A stretch of 64,000 bases of DNA from Pseudoalteromonas fuliginea. GTDB lineage: Bacteria; Pseudomonadota; Gammaproteobacteria; Enterobacterales; Alteromonadaceae. Each line of letters starts with the position of its first letter. Positions within the stretch are counted from its first letter, which is position 1. Location: positions 1-64,000 of the forward strand of contig NZ_JJNZ01000008.1 of assembly GCF_000690055.1 (NCBI RefSeq), read 5' to 3'. The notes below the pieces were generated by a model. It was given only the letters and a program-made list of their open reading frames with translations. It made no database searches and had not been told where the DNA came from. Both the position numbers and the translations under genes were made by a program. Shown here piece by piece: positions 22,075 through 30,086 of the stretch.

Positions 22075-22287
22075 TTAGGCCTTAGAAAACTCATCTTCAG
22101 ATAGCTCACCATCTTGGTTTGTATCGAGTTCATTAAACTTGCTTAAAAGCTCAGCATCTACTGAAGCTTCGGCTTGGCTGATTGCGCCATTACCATCTAC
22201 GTCTAGCGTATCAAAATCTGTTGCTGCAAAAGCCGCTGATGAAGAAGCTAGCGCCATTAGTACTAATGTTGATTGAAATGTTTTCAT
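22075..22287 (-). CDS. Secreted EF-hand miniprotein, copy 3
   Basis: A 70-residue protein with signal peptide LMALASSSAAFAA and two loops, DVDGNGAISQAE and DTNQDGELSEDE, both with complete calcium ligands. It is closest in sequence to copy 1: the signal peptide and the C-terminal DGELSEDEFSKA / NGELSKEEFSKA tails match nearly residue for residue. It is the first of the three in the direction of transcription. The gaps of about 80-170 bases allow separate promoters. Confidence 0.82.
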   Translation of the reverse strand: MKTFQSTLVLMALASSSAAFAATDFDTLDVDGNGAISQAEASVDAELLSKFNELDTNQDGELSEDEFSKA

Positions 22288-22884
22288 AATAGTATTCCTT
22301 CATTGGGTTGTTGCGATTAAAGCCTTTGGCTTTCATCACGTTTTGCTTAATACACTCTAGGTATTACAACTTCGGTGCCACTTTTTATTTATTATTTAAA
22401 AACAATAAGTTAAATAATATAAAGCGAGAAAAGCTTAATTTGGGGAGGTGTTATTGTTGCTATTTAGCAACAGTCATTTAACTAAAAATAATAAACCATT
22501 ATAAATCAATTGGTTAAGTTTAATTAAAAAGACACACTTTGGCTAAAAAGCCGATAAGGGGGCGTTTAGGTTAGCCTTCAAAATAAACTGAATATGAACA
22601 TGGAAATGACATAGGATTTATTTTCGGCTACTAAATAATTAATTTATTTTTAATCAGTAAGTTACATTATTTTTTGAGATTTATTATAAAAATTTTGGAA
22701 GGATATTTTGAAATTAACTGTTTTGTTGCCAAATGGCGAATTTATTTAGGAAGGTTTCAATGCTAAAGCTAAGTTGTAGCATTCAACTCATAATTTAATG
22801 CGCCGTAAAATATAGGTTTGCTTAAATTAAGCAAACCTACATCGTGTGCCGCTATTGGAGTGAGGTAAATTATATAGATTTAAA
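22288..22884. other. 597-base gap without a gene
   Basis: AT-rich sequence between the EF-hand cluster and the TIGR02450 gene. I see no convincing coding frame. The left end must hold the promoter for EF-hand copy 3. The right end holds a 13-bp dyad at 22813-22839 listed separately. Nothing else stands out. Confidence 0.6.
22813..22839 (-). terminator. Terminator-like hairpin after the TIGR02450 gene
   Basis: TAGGTTTGCTTAA (22813-22825) pairs perfectly with 22827-22839. On the minus strand it is followed by TATTTTA, a weak U-tract. It lies 45 bases beyond the stop of the 71-residue gene. Confidence 0.6.
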
Positions 22885-23100
22885 CTACTTCCACCCTTGT
22901 AGCCACTTTTGGTTATCTTTTAAATCTCGCCAACTAATTGGATATTGATTTTTTGACATAACAGCCTCGGTAATACATTCAATTACGTTGCCATCTTCAT
23001 CAAATTCCACCTCAACAATAATGAAGTGTTTTTCTTTATTTATAGCAGGTGTTGCGGTCCATTTACTATTCAATAATTTTTTAGGGTTTAGTTTATTCAT
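22885..23100 (-). CDS. Small conserved protein, TIGR02450 family
   Basis: A 71-residue protein of the Trp-rich TIGR02450 family, known from many marine gammaproteobacteria. The diagnostic pieces are NPKKLLNSKWTA at the start, EKHFIIVEVEFDEDG in the middle and ISWRDLKDNQKWLQGWK at the end. It has no signal peptide or membrane helix. No function is known. It lies downstream of the copper operon on the same strand but 80 bases away. Confidence 0.82.
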   Translation of the reverse strand: MNKLNPKKLLNSKWTATPAINKEKHFIIVEVEFDEDGNVIECITEAVMSKNQYPISWRDLKDNQKWLQGWK

Positions 23101-23180
23101 TGAGTATAACGACTCCTACTCATCTATTTATACAGCTTATCTAAGGCAACTATACGACCCCAACACCTACTTAGTTCAGA

Positions 23181-23534
23181 TTACTCTGCAACTAGCTTGC
23201 CCTTATACATTTGCATTTGGCAATGAAAGTCATATTCACCGGCTTCAAGCGCAGGTAGTTTAACTGTATTGCCATCACCCATTGCCAGCGCTTTACTTAT
23301 ATCAAGCTGTGGAAATACCACTGTTTCGGCGCACGGCGCGCTGTCTTTTCTATCAAAGGTAAGTACAACTTCTTTGTTAGCTGCCACTTTAATGTGTCCT
23401 GGCTTATAAACACCGTTATCAACGACTATCGTTACTTTGTTGTCATCACTTTGTGTTTGCTCTGGTTTGTATAGCCAAAACCAATAAATAATTGCGGCTA
23501 TTAACAGTGCACCACCTATATTAATCATCAACAT
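23181..23534 (-). CDS. Membrane-anchored cupredoxin-domain protein
   Basis: A 117-residue protein with one N-terminal membrane helix (about residues 2-18) and a cupredoxin fold. Likely copper ligands lie in APCAETVVFP and FHCQMQMYKG, with His, Cys and Met in type-1-like order. It directly follows copA with a 20-base gap and belongs to the same operon, so it probably binds copper delivered to the periplasm. It resembles cupredoxins fused or adjacent to CopA in other proteobacteria. Confidence 0.82.
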   Translation of the reverse strand: MLMINIGGALLIAAIIYWFWLYKPEQTQSDDNKVTIVVDNGVYKPGHIKVAANKEVVLTFDRKDSAPCAETVVFPQLDISKALAMGDGNTVKLPALEAGEYDFHCQMQMYKGKLVAE

Positions 23535-23554
23535 AACGTACTCCTTAGCTTAAA

Positions 23555-25801
23555 TTACGATTTATTTGGTTTGAAAAAACGTAAGCGATTAGCGTTACTT
23601 ACCACTGTAAGCGATGAAAGTGCCATAGCTGCACCTGCAACAACAGAGTTAAGTAATATGCCAAAAAATGGATACAACACGCCGGCTGCAATCGGAATAC
23701 CCGCCACGTTATAAATAAAGGCACCAAATAGGTTTTGTTTAATATTTGAAATAGTTGCATTACTCACTGCAATTGCATCAGCAAGGCCATGTAACGAACC
23801 ACGCATTAAGGTAATGTCTGCACTTTCTATTGCAACATCGGTACCTGTACCAATTGCAAACCCTACATCCGCTTGCGCAAGTGCGGGGGCATCGTTAATA
23901 CCGTCACCTGTCATACCCACTATTTCACCGTTTGCTTGGCGTTTTGTTACTTCGTTTACTTTGTCATCGGGCATTACTTCTGCAATAAAGTCATCAATAC
24001 CGACTTGCTTAGCAACGGCTTGTGCAGTGGCTTTGTTGTCACCTGTTAGCATAACTAGGTGGATACCTTTATCTTGCAGGCGTTTAATAGCTTCAACTGA
24101 ATCCTCTTTGATAGGATCCGCTACTGCAATAATAGCGTGGAGCTTATTATTGCTTGCAAAATACATGGGCGTTTTAGCATCACTGGCAAGTGCTTGAGCT
24201 TGCTCGGTTGCATCATCAACGGCCACGTTGTATTTATCCATTAGCGCTTTATTACCAAACAACAATGTTTGCCCGTCAACACTGCCAGTGACACCTTTAC
24301 CTGTAATTGCGTTAAAGTCAGCTACTTTGCTTAAAGCTAAGCCCTGCTTTTGAGCATATGCCGTAATTGCTTGGGCCAGTGGGTGCTCTGAGCTACTTTC
24401 AAGGCTTGCAACAAGTTGCATTACTGTATTTTCATCACTGTTATTAAAGGTAACTACATCGGTAACTTGCGGTGTGCCTTGAGTAATAGTGCCTGTTTTA
24501 TCTAAAATCATGGTGGTGATTTTAGATGTTGTTTGCAGCGACTCACCATTTCGAATTAATATTCCTGACTCTGCAGCTTTACCAATACCCACCATAACCG
24601 ACATAGGGGTTGCGAGTCCTAGCGCACAAGGACAAGCAATAATAAGTACGGTGGTAACCGCAACAACGGCATAAGCAATTGATGGCTCAGGTCCGAAGTT
24701 TAACCATGCAAGGCCTGCAAGTACTGCAATAATCATGACTGTTGGTACAAATATTCCAGATATAACATCAGCTAAGCGCCCTATTGATGGCTTTGAGTTT
24801 TGTGCACGCTTAACCATATTGATAATATTGGCAAGTGTGGTTTCGCTACCAATGTGCGTGGCTTTAAATAATAAAGTGCCACTTTTATTAATACTTCCGG
24901 CAACGACTTTATCGCCCGTTTTTTTGCGGACGGCCATTGGCTCACCAGTAAGCATTGACTCATCAACCGTACTGCTGCCTTCAATAACATCGCCATCCAC
25001 AGGGATTTTTTCACCCGGGCGTACGCGTACTTCATCATTTTTTACAACATCACTAATGTCGATGTCTTGCTCTTGCCCATCGCGAATTACGCGTGCAGTT
25101 TTTGGTTGCAGGCCAATTAAGCGTTTAATTGCTTGTGAGGTGCGCCCACGTGCTTTTACTTCAAAAGCGAGCCCTAAACTAATTAAACCGATGATCATCG
25201 ATGATGCTTCAAAATATACGTGTCTTGCGACTTGTGGTAATAAGTTTGGTGCTATTACCACAAACATTGAATACAACCACGCAGTACCTGTACCAAGCGC
25301 TATTAATGTATCCATATTAGCAGCATGGTTTTTGAATGCCTGCCATGCACCGTTGTAAAATTGTTTACCTGATATAGCCATAACCACAAGCGTGACTATA
25401 CCCACTAAAAACCAGGCTATTCGTTGTGTGTCGGTGGTCACACTCATGTCAAAAATAAGCCCGTATATCATTAACGGCGCACCGACCCCTAACGCTAATA
25501 TCATATTACGCATCAGCTTTTTATAATGTGCCTCATCCGACTTTGCTTTTTCATCAAGTGCATCTTGATCAGACTCATTACTCATTGGCTTAGCTGAATA
25601 ACCAATGTTTTCGACTGCTTTAATAAGCGTGCTTTCGCGGGCTTTACCTTCTACACGTACTGTACGCTGTGCAAAGTTCATTTCCACGTTTTGCGCGCCT
25701 TGCACGCTATTAAGGGCTTTTTCAATTTTAGCCACACAACTGCCGCAATTAGCGCCTTCAATAATAAAGTTTTGCGCGGTGTCTTTTGTATTAGTCGTCA
25801 T
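23555..25801 (-). CDS. copA: Copper-exporting P1B-type ATPase
   Basis: Pumps Cu(I) out of the cytoplasm at the cost of ATP. The 748-residue protein has one N-terminal heavy-metal-binding domain (Cys19 and Cys22 in GANCGSC), eight predicted membrane helices, the CPC metal site in [13 protein letters not shown], the phosphorylated Asp in DKTGTITQG, the SEHPLA His-Pro motif and the hinge [10 protein letters not shown]. Its start overlaps the end of the MerR gene by 11 bases, so regulator and pump are translationally linked. No Met-rich leader is present. Confidence 0.96.
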   Translation of the reverse strand: MTTNTKDTAQNFIIEGANCGSCVAKIEKALNSVQGAQNVEMNFAQRTVRVEGKARESTLIKAVENIGYSAKPMSNESDQDALDEKAKSDEAHYKKLMRNMILALGVGAPLMIYGLIFDMSVTTDTQRIAWFLVGIVTLVVMAISGKQFYNGAWQAFKNHAANMDTLIALGTGTAWLYSMFVVIAPNLLPQVARHVYFEASSMIIGLISLGLAFEVKARGRTSQAIKRLIGLQPKTARVIRDGQEQDIDISDVVKNDEVRVRPGEKIPVDGDVIEGSSTVDESMLTGEPMAVRKKTGDKVVAGSINKSGTLLFKATHIGSETTLANIINMVKRAQNSKPSIGRLADVISGIFVPTVMIIAVLAGLAWLNFGPEPSIAYAVVAVTTVLIIACPCALGLATPMSVMVGIGKAAESGILIRNGESLQTTSKITTMILDKTGTITQGTPQVTDVVTFNNSDENTVMQLVASLESSSEHPLAQAITAYAQKQGLALSKVADFNAITGKGVTGSVDGQTLLFGNKALMDKYNVAVDDATEQAQALASDAKTPMYFASNNKLHAIIAVADPIKEDSVEAIKRLQDKGIHLVMLTGDNKATAQAVAKQVGIDDFIAEVMPDDKVNEVTKRQANGEIVGMTGDGINDAPALAQADVGFAIGTGTDVAIESADITLMRGSLHGLADAIAVSNATISNIKQNLFGAFIYNVAGIPIAAGVLYPFFGILLNSVVAGAAMALSSLTVVSNANRLRFFKPNKS

Positions 25802-26234
25802 TACGCTGCTCCTTATTTGCAGAATCGTTTATTGGATCAACAAAAGATTCTATTAAACTACACACGTCACTGGCATTTGCACCATCGGCTGATGTATCCC
25901 ATTGATCCAGAGCTGCATGCATCCTGTTTCGTAGTTTTAATGTTTCTTGAAATAGTGCTTCGGTTTCTTCTAGGCGTTTAGTAATGAGTTTTCGCGTTAA
26001 CGGACAAGGACAATTCCCTTGCTCTGACTCGCCTATAATGTGTTGAATATCTTTGAGTGAAAAACCAAGTTGACGCGCACTAATAATAAACTTTAAACGT
26101 TGCTGGTCTTGCTTTGTATATTCTTGATAGCCATTTTCTTCACTGCGTATTGGGTTAAGTAACCCAATACGTGTGTAATGACGAACAGTATCGGCAGTCA
26201 CGCCCATTAATTTGGCAAGTTGTTTAACATACAT
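25791..26234 (-). CDS. MerR family copper-responsive regulator (CueR-like)
   Basis: A 147-residue MerR-type activator. The N-terminal winged helix-turn-helix is [24 protein letters not shown], here shown only by its ends [10 protein letters not shown] and HYTRIGLL, and is followed by the dimerisation helix. Cysteines occur in GNCPCPLT and SDVCSLIES, a CueR/PbrR-like arrangement; I infer Cu(I) from the neighbour copA, but another soft metal is possible. It is the first gene of the operon and its own promoter has the MerR-type 19-bp spacer, so it should control itself along with copA and the cupredoxin. Confidence 0.88.
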   Translation of the reverse strand: MYVKQLAKLMGVTADTVRHYTRIGLLNPIRSEENGYQEYTKQDQQRLKFIISARQLGFSLKDIQHIIGESEQGNCPCPLTRKLITKRLEETEALFQETLKLRNRMHAALDQWDTSADGANASDVCSLIESFVDPINDSANKEQRNDD

Positions 26235-26264
26235 AATTTAGCCCCGTGGAATTTCAATAGATCA

Positions 26265-26295
26265 ATAATAAACCTATGTGCAACACACAGGTCAA
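26265..26295 (-). promoter_or_regulatory. MerR-type promoter and operator of the copper operon
   Basis: On the minus strand, -35 TTGACC (26290-26295) and -10 TATTAT (26265-26270) are 19 bp apart, the stretched spacing that MerR proteins correct. The spacer contains the dyad ACCTATGTG-CAA-CACACAGGT (26272-26292), with one mismatch per arm pair, resembling CueR operators. The -10 box lies about 30 bases before the regulator ATG. Confidence 0.88.
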
Positions 26296-26354
26296 TAGAG
26301 AGGAGCATTAAAGCATAATTTAAATTTACTGAAACTGATTTAGCGAAAAAGTGA

Positions 26355-26376
26355 AAGCGCTCTGGCTAGAGCGCTT
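26355..26376 (-). terminator. Terminator between the DUF2059 gene and the copper operon
   Basis: AAGCGCTCT (26355-26363), loop GGCT, AGAGCGCTT (26368-26376); on the minus strand a TTTCACTTTTT tract follows. It insulates the copper promoter from upstream reading. Confidence 0.8.
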
Positions 26377-26449
26377 AAATAAGAGAGATAAAAGTATTGA
26401 ATCTATTGTTCTTTAAAGGTTAAATTTAACCAGCAAATATCAGCAGTCT

Positions 26450-26947
26450 CTAGTTAGCATGCTCGCGTGAGGCTTTTAGCTCTTCGCTTAGCTTGCCTGC
26501 TATATCTTGAATTTTTGGTATAGCATCTTTCATTAAGCTTTGTGACATTTGCATAGACTCTTGCATTACAACAGGCATTTTTTCAAGTATTTTTTGCCCT
26601 GTATCTGTTTTATAAAACGCTAACATATCAGCAATTTCTTGCTCACTAAAATGTTTGTCGTACACGCTAATCATCATTGGCTGCATTTTAGCCCAGCTCA
26701 TTTCGGTTTTTAATACCGTTGTCATGTCGCCGTAGTATTTATCAAAAATAGCCTGTTCAGAAGGCTTAACGCCCATTTGGTCTGACATGCCTTTCATCAT
26801 ACCTTCAACCTGGCCGTACATAGAATCAACCATTGCATCCATGTTCATTACATTAATGAGTTCATCTATTTTTTGCTGCTTAGAATTTTGTTCAGCATAC
26901 AAACTACTAGAAAAAATCAGTAATGATAAAAGTAGTACCTTACCCAT
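26450..26947 (-). CDS. DUF2059 exported protein
   Basis: A 165-residue periplasmic protein with signal peptide MGKVLLLSLLIFSSSLYA. The mature part is helical and contains the DUF2059 core, with the recognisable WAKMQPMMISVYDKHFSEQE and DMLAFYKTDTGQKILEKMP. The function of the family is unknown. It stands between the Mrp operon and the copper operon with terminators on both sides, so it is likely transcribed alone. Unusually Met-rich toward the C-terminus, which could reflect copper binding, but that is speculation. Confidence 0.85.
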   Translation of the reverse strand: MGKVLLLSLLIFSSSLYAEQNSKQQKIDELINVMNMDAMVDSMYGQVEGMMKGMSDQMGVKPSEQAIFDKYYGDMTTVLKTEMSWAKMQPMMISVYDKHFSEQEIADMLAFYKTDTGQKILEKMPVVMQESMQMSQSLMKDAIPKIQDIAGKLSEELKASREHAN

Positions 26948-27023
26948 AATAATATCCTTTCATATAAATAATGGACTTATGGTCACATGAATAATTTGTA
27001 TTGTAAAGGGTACAAGCAATCAT

Positions 27024-27060
27024 TAAAAAGGCCGAGTAAAATAAATTTATTCGGCCTTTT
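27024..27060 (-). terminator. Terminator of the Mrp operon
   Basis: GGCCGAGTAAA (27030-27040) pairs with TTTATTCGGCC (27046-27056) with one G-U wobble and an ATAAA loop; A-run on one side and T-run on the other allow use on either strand. It lies 18 bases past mrpG. Confidence 0.85.
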
Positions 27061-27077
27061 ATAAATATATTTTTATG

Positions 27078-27410
27078 CTAATCGTCTTCTACATTATCTA
27101 GGCCTTTAGTGCCTTCTTTGGCTTTTAGCTTATGATGGATAGCAGACTTTATTAACATGTAGCCACTAATCGGTGCCGTAATTAGTAAAAATATAGTAAT
27201 GAGTATTTCTTTAACACTTAGGCCATGCCCTGAATTTGCAAAATAAACCATAGCAGCAATTAACATACTCGCCATGCCCAACGTGGTTGCTTTAGTTGGT
27301 CCATGCAAACGCATAAAAAAGTCAGGTAGTTTAATTAAGCCTATTGAGCCAATTAAAATAAACGTACCACCAAATAACAATAATATTGATACAACCCATT
27401 CGCTGATCAT
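27078..27410 (-). CDS. mrpG: Na+/H+ antiporter subunit G
   Basis: Last subunit gene of the Mrp (Mnh/Sha) multisubunit sodium/proton antiporter; 110 residues. Three membrane helices are visible, with the family core GGTFILIGSIGLIKLPDFFMRLH split around the loop and GPTKATTLGMASML. The C-terminus is a charged cytoplasmic tail. It lies 9 bases after mrpF. All Mrp subunits are needed for activity in studied bacteria. Confidence 0.93.
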   Translation of the reverse strand: MISEWVVSILLLFGGTFILIGSIGLIKLPDFFMRLHGPTKATTLGMASMLIAAMVYFANSGHGLSVKEILITIFLLITAPISGYMLIKSAIHHKLKAKEGTKGLDNVEDD

Positions 27411-27419
27411 GTTTTCACC

Positions 27420-27689
27420 TTATTCAATTATATCGCCACGTAGTAAATACTTACACACTGCAACTGTACTTATAAAACCGAGCATAGCAATAAGCAGTGC
27501 AGCTTCAAAATAAAGCCCTGTATCCATACTAATACTGTATAAAATAATCAGTGCGATGACGTTAATGTACATAGTATCGAGCGCTAAAACACGGTCAGGC
27601 ACTGACGGACCGATGATCAATCGCCATAAATTAAGTAATAATGATAAGCCAATCATCGAAAAAACAATGAGTAATACAGTATCTAACAT
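27420..27689 (-). CDS. mrpF: Na+/H+ antiporter subunit F
   Basis: An 89-residue three-helix subunit. The signature GPSVPDRVLALDTMYINVIA is nearly invariant in MrpF/MnhF. Its start overlaps mrpE by 7 bases and mrpG follows after 9, so it is translated in series within the operon. Confidence 0.93.
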   Translation of the reverse strand: MLDTVLLIVFSMIGLSLLLNLWRLIIGPSVPDRVLALDTMYINVIALIILYSISMDTGLYFEAALLIAMLGFISTVAVCKYLLRGDIIE

Positions 27690-28222
27690 TGAAATATCTC
27701 CTTTAGTGGAGCTTCGTAGCGTTGTTTTATTTGTTTGATAAGTGCTTGTTCATCTTTAAGATCAAGCACATGTATTAATAAGTAGCGTTGCGTTGGCTCT
27801 TTACTCTCAGGTAACGATTCAGCAATTGGGTAAACCTCTGCACTCACAGTACCAGGTGTAAGCGATACACAACTGGCCAATATAGTAATTGGCATATCAT
27901 GGGTTAAATCTATCGGTACTTTTATAAAGGCCGGACGCAAATTTTTAGATGGCCCAAGTATAAGTAAAGCCACTTGTAAATTTGCTACAACAATATCGTA
28001 CAGCACAATAAGCAACTGCTTGAGAGCCAAGCCCGGCTTTAAAATTAGCGGCTGAGGCTCGCGAAGCGAAAAACTTAATATCGGGATAAGTATTGCAAAA
28101 ATAGTCGCTAATACTAAGTGCCCTACCGACACGCTATTATTTAACAATAGCCAAACCATAAACAAAAATAAGCTACGAAATGGCGTTGGTAACCAACGAA
28201 AACGGGCTTGTAATCTCATCAC
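27683..28222 (-). CDS. mrpE: Na+/H+ antiporter subunit E
   Basis: A 179-residue subunit with two or three membrane helices near the N-terminus (FRSLFLFMVWLLLNNSV, LATIFAILIPILSF) and a cytoplasmic domain. The conserved block ITILASCVSLTPGTVSAEV identifies MrpE/MnhE. It overlaps mrpD by 4 bases and mrpF by 7. The role of MrpE within the complex is structural in known Mrp structures. Confidence 0.93.
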   Translation of the reverse strand: MMRLQARFRWLPTPFRSLFLFMVWLLLNNSVSVGHLVLATIFAILIPILSFSLREPQPLILKPGLALKQLLIVLYDIVVANLQVALLILGPSKNLRPAFIKVPIDLTHDMPITILASCVSLTPGTVSAEVYPIAESLPESKEPTQRYLLIHVLDLKDEQALIKQIKQRYEAPLKEIFQC

Positions 28223-29736
28223 ATGCCTCCTTTAAGTACAGCATTAATGCCGCCGCTTATGTCATGTAACTGCACAGCAGCACCCAGCATATATTCACTA
28301 ATGGGCCCGCCAAAAATTACTAATAATGGTGAACACGCAAGTAAACCTATAATTACAATTACTTGCAATGGGTTCGCATTTACACACTCAGCATTTTCGC
28401 TATTTTTACTTTTATGCTCCCAGAACAAGGTTGTGCCAGCGCGCGAAAGCGCTACTAACAACGCAAAACTTGTTACTAAATATACTGGCCAAAATAGTAA
28501 AGCTTGCTCACTGTTTAATGTCGCTTTAAGTATCCAAATTTTACCTACAAAGCCTGACAGTGGTGGCATACCAACTACCGTTAAAGCCGCAATAATAAAG
28601 CACACACCTAATAAAAATGGCTGTTTAACAGAGCGACCCGCCACAAGCCTATCGCCAACTTTACCCCGCTGGATTGAAACTAAGTCTGCTAGTAAAAATA
28701 GAGCGGCACTAACAAGTGTTGAATGCACTAAATAATATAAAAGTGCAGCAGTGGCATTTACATTTTGCAATGCAATTAGCGCAACCAACGTACCTACCGA
28801 TACTAATACTAAGTTAGCCGTTAGTTTACGTAAATCTTGCGCTGCCATAACACCAATGGCACCCACTATAATGGTGGCAATTGCTAAGCCCCAAAGCCAA
28901 GGCTGCGCCATATGTTCAAGCGCTCCTGCTTGTTCGCCAAAAATCACAGTGTAAACTCTAAGCATGGCGTAAACGCCTACTTTGGTCATAATCGCAAACA
29001 ATGCAGCAACCACAGGTTTAGCACTTGCATACGTATTTGGAAGCCATAAATGCAGAGGTAATAGTGCGCCCTTTAAAGCAAATACAATGAGTAATAATAA
29101 ACCACCTGCTTTTGCTAGGTATACATCATCGCCCGAAAGCTCCGATACCTTTTGCGCCATATCTGCAATATTGAGCGTACCAAGTACACCGTACAAAATA
29201 CCCAAACCGATTAAAAATACGCTTGAGCCAACTAAATTTAATATTACATATTGCAGCGCAGCACGGGTGTTTTGTTTATCACCTGCGTGCATTAACAATG
29301 CATATGATGCAATCAGTAATACTTCAAAAAATACAAATAGGTTAAATAAATCGCCAGTTAAAAACGCGCCATTTACACCCAATATTAAAAAGTGAACAAG
29401 TGGGTGATAAAAACTGCCTTTTTCATCATCGCCAGCACTACCATATAAAATAGCGCCCAAACCTAAAAGTGAAGTTAACGTAACCAATAAGGTAGACAAC
29501 ATATCGGCTACTAAGACTATCCCAAATGGTGCAGACCAATTACCAATAGCGTAAACGTTAATACCCGTATTATTAATATGTACAAGTAAAAATACACTAA
29601 TGGCAAAAGTAGCTATTGCCATTACAATTGAAACTAAGCGGCGTATTTTAACGCTTTTACCACATGGTGGCAGTAATAAAATAACGGCCGTAAGCATAGG
29701 TAATAAAATAGGGAGCGAAGCTAAATGTTGGATCAT
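28219..29736 (-). CDS. mrpD: Na+/H+ antiporter subunit D
   Basis: A 505-residue NuoN/NuoL-like subunit with about 14 helices that carries one of the proton paths. The proton-translocation core is seen in LFVFFEVLLIASYALLMHAG (Glu in helix 5), LKGALLPLHLWLPNTYASAK and the LVHSTLVSAALFLLADL segment. It overlaps mrpC and mrpE by 4 bases each (ATGA), a sign of tight translational coupling. Confidence 0.95.
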   Translation of the reverse strand: MIQHLASLPILLPMLTAVILLLPPCGKSVKIRRLVSIVMAIATFAISVFLLVHINNTGINVYAIGNWSAPFGIVLVADMLSTLLVTLTSLLGLGAILYGSAGDDEKGSFYHPLVHFLILGVNGAFLTGDLFNLFVFFEVLLIASYALLMHAGDKQNTRAALQYVILNLVGSSVFLIGLGILYGVLGTLNIADMAQKVSELSGDDVYLAKAGGLLLLIVFALKGALLPLHLWLPNTYASAKPVVAALFAIMTKVGVYAMLRVYTVIFGEQAGALEHMAQPWLWGLAIATIIVGAIGVMAAQDLRKLTANLVLVSVGTLVALIALQNVNATAALLYYLVHSTLVSAALFLLADLVSIQRGKVGDRLVAGRSVKQPFLLGVCFIIAALTVVGMPPLSGFVGKIWILKATLNSEQALLFWPVYLVTSFALLVALSRAGTTLFWEHKSKNSENAECVNANPLQVIVIIGLLACSPLLVIFGGPISEYMLGAAVQLHDISGGINAVLKGGM

Positions 29737-30086
29737 TTTTGCTCCTTGTTATCTGCTGAGGTATTAGGCACATAACCATCAACATGGTCGCTACCTAAAT
29801 CGGCGCGTCCACGTATTGCCAAAATAACCACGAATGCGGTCATCGCAAAACCAATAACAATAGCTGTAAGCACTAAAGCTTGAGGTAGAGGATCGGCGTA
29901 TTCTGTGCCAGTACCAAGCACTACTGCTTTATTAATAGTAAGACGACCTGCTGAAAACAAAAATAAGTTAACAGCATATGAAATCATAGTAAGCCCAAGT
30001 ACTACAGGGAACGTACGAGCTCTTAGCAGTAAAAACACACCGCAACTGACCAATACTCCAACGCAAGATGCGTACAATAATTCCAT
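29733..30086 (-). CDS. mrpC: Na+/H+ antiporter subunit C
   Basis: A 117-residue NuoK-like subunit with three helices. GVFLLLRARTFPVVLGLTMI and DPLPQALVLTAIVIGFAMTA are the diagnostic stretches. It overlaps the mrpA stop by one base and mrpD by four. Its short C-terminal tail is charged and cytoplasmic. Confidence 0.94.
   Translation of the reverse strand: MELLYASCVGVLVSCGVFLLLRARTFPVVLGLTMISYAVNLFLFSAGRLTINKAVVLGTGTEYADPLPQALVLTAIVIGFAMTAFVVILAIRGRADLGSDHVDGYVPNTSADNKEQK

Noticed and set aside
24735-25358. 207-codon frame opposite copA
   Set aside because: Shadow of the conserved copA coding strand with no ribosome binding site.
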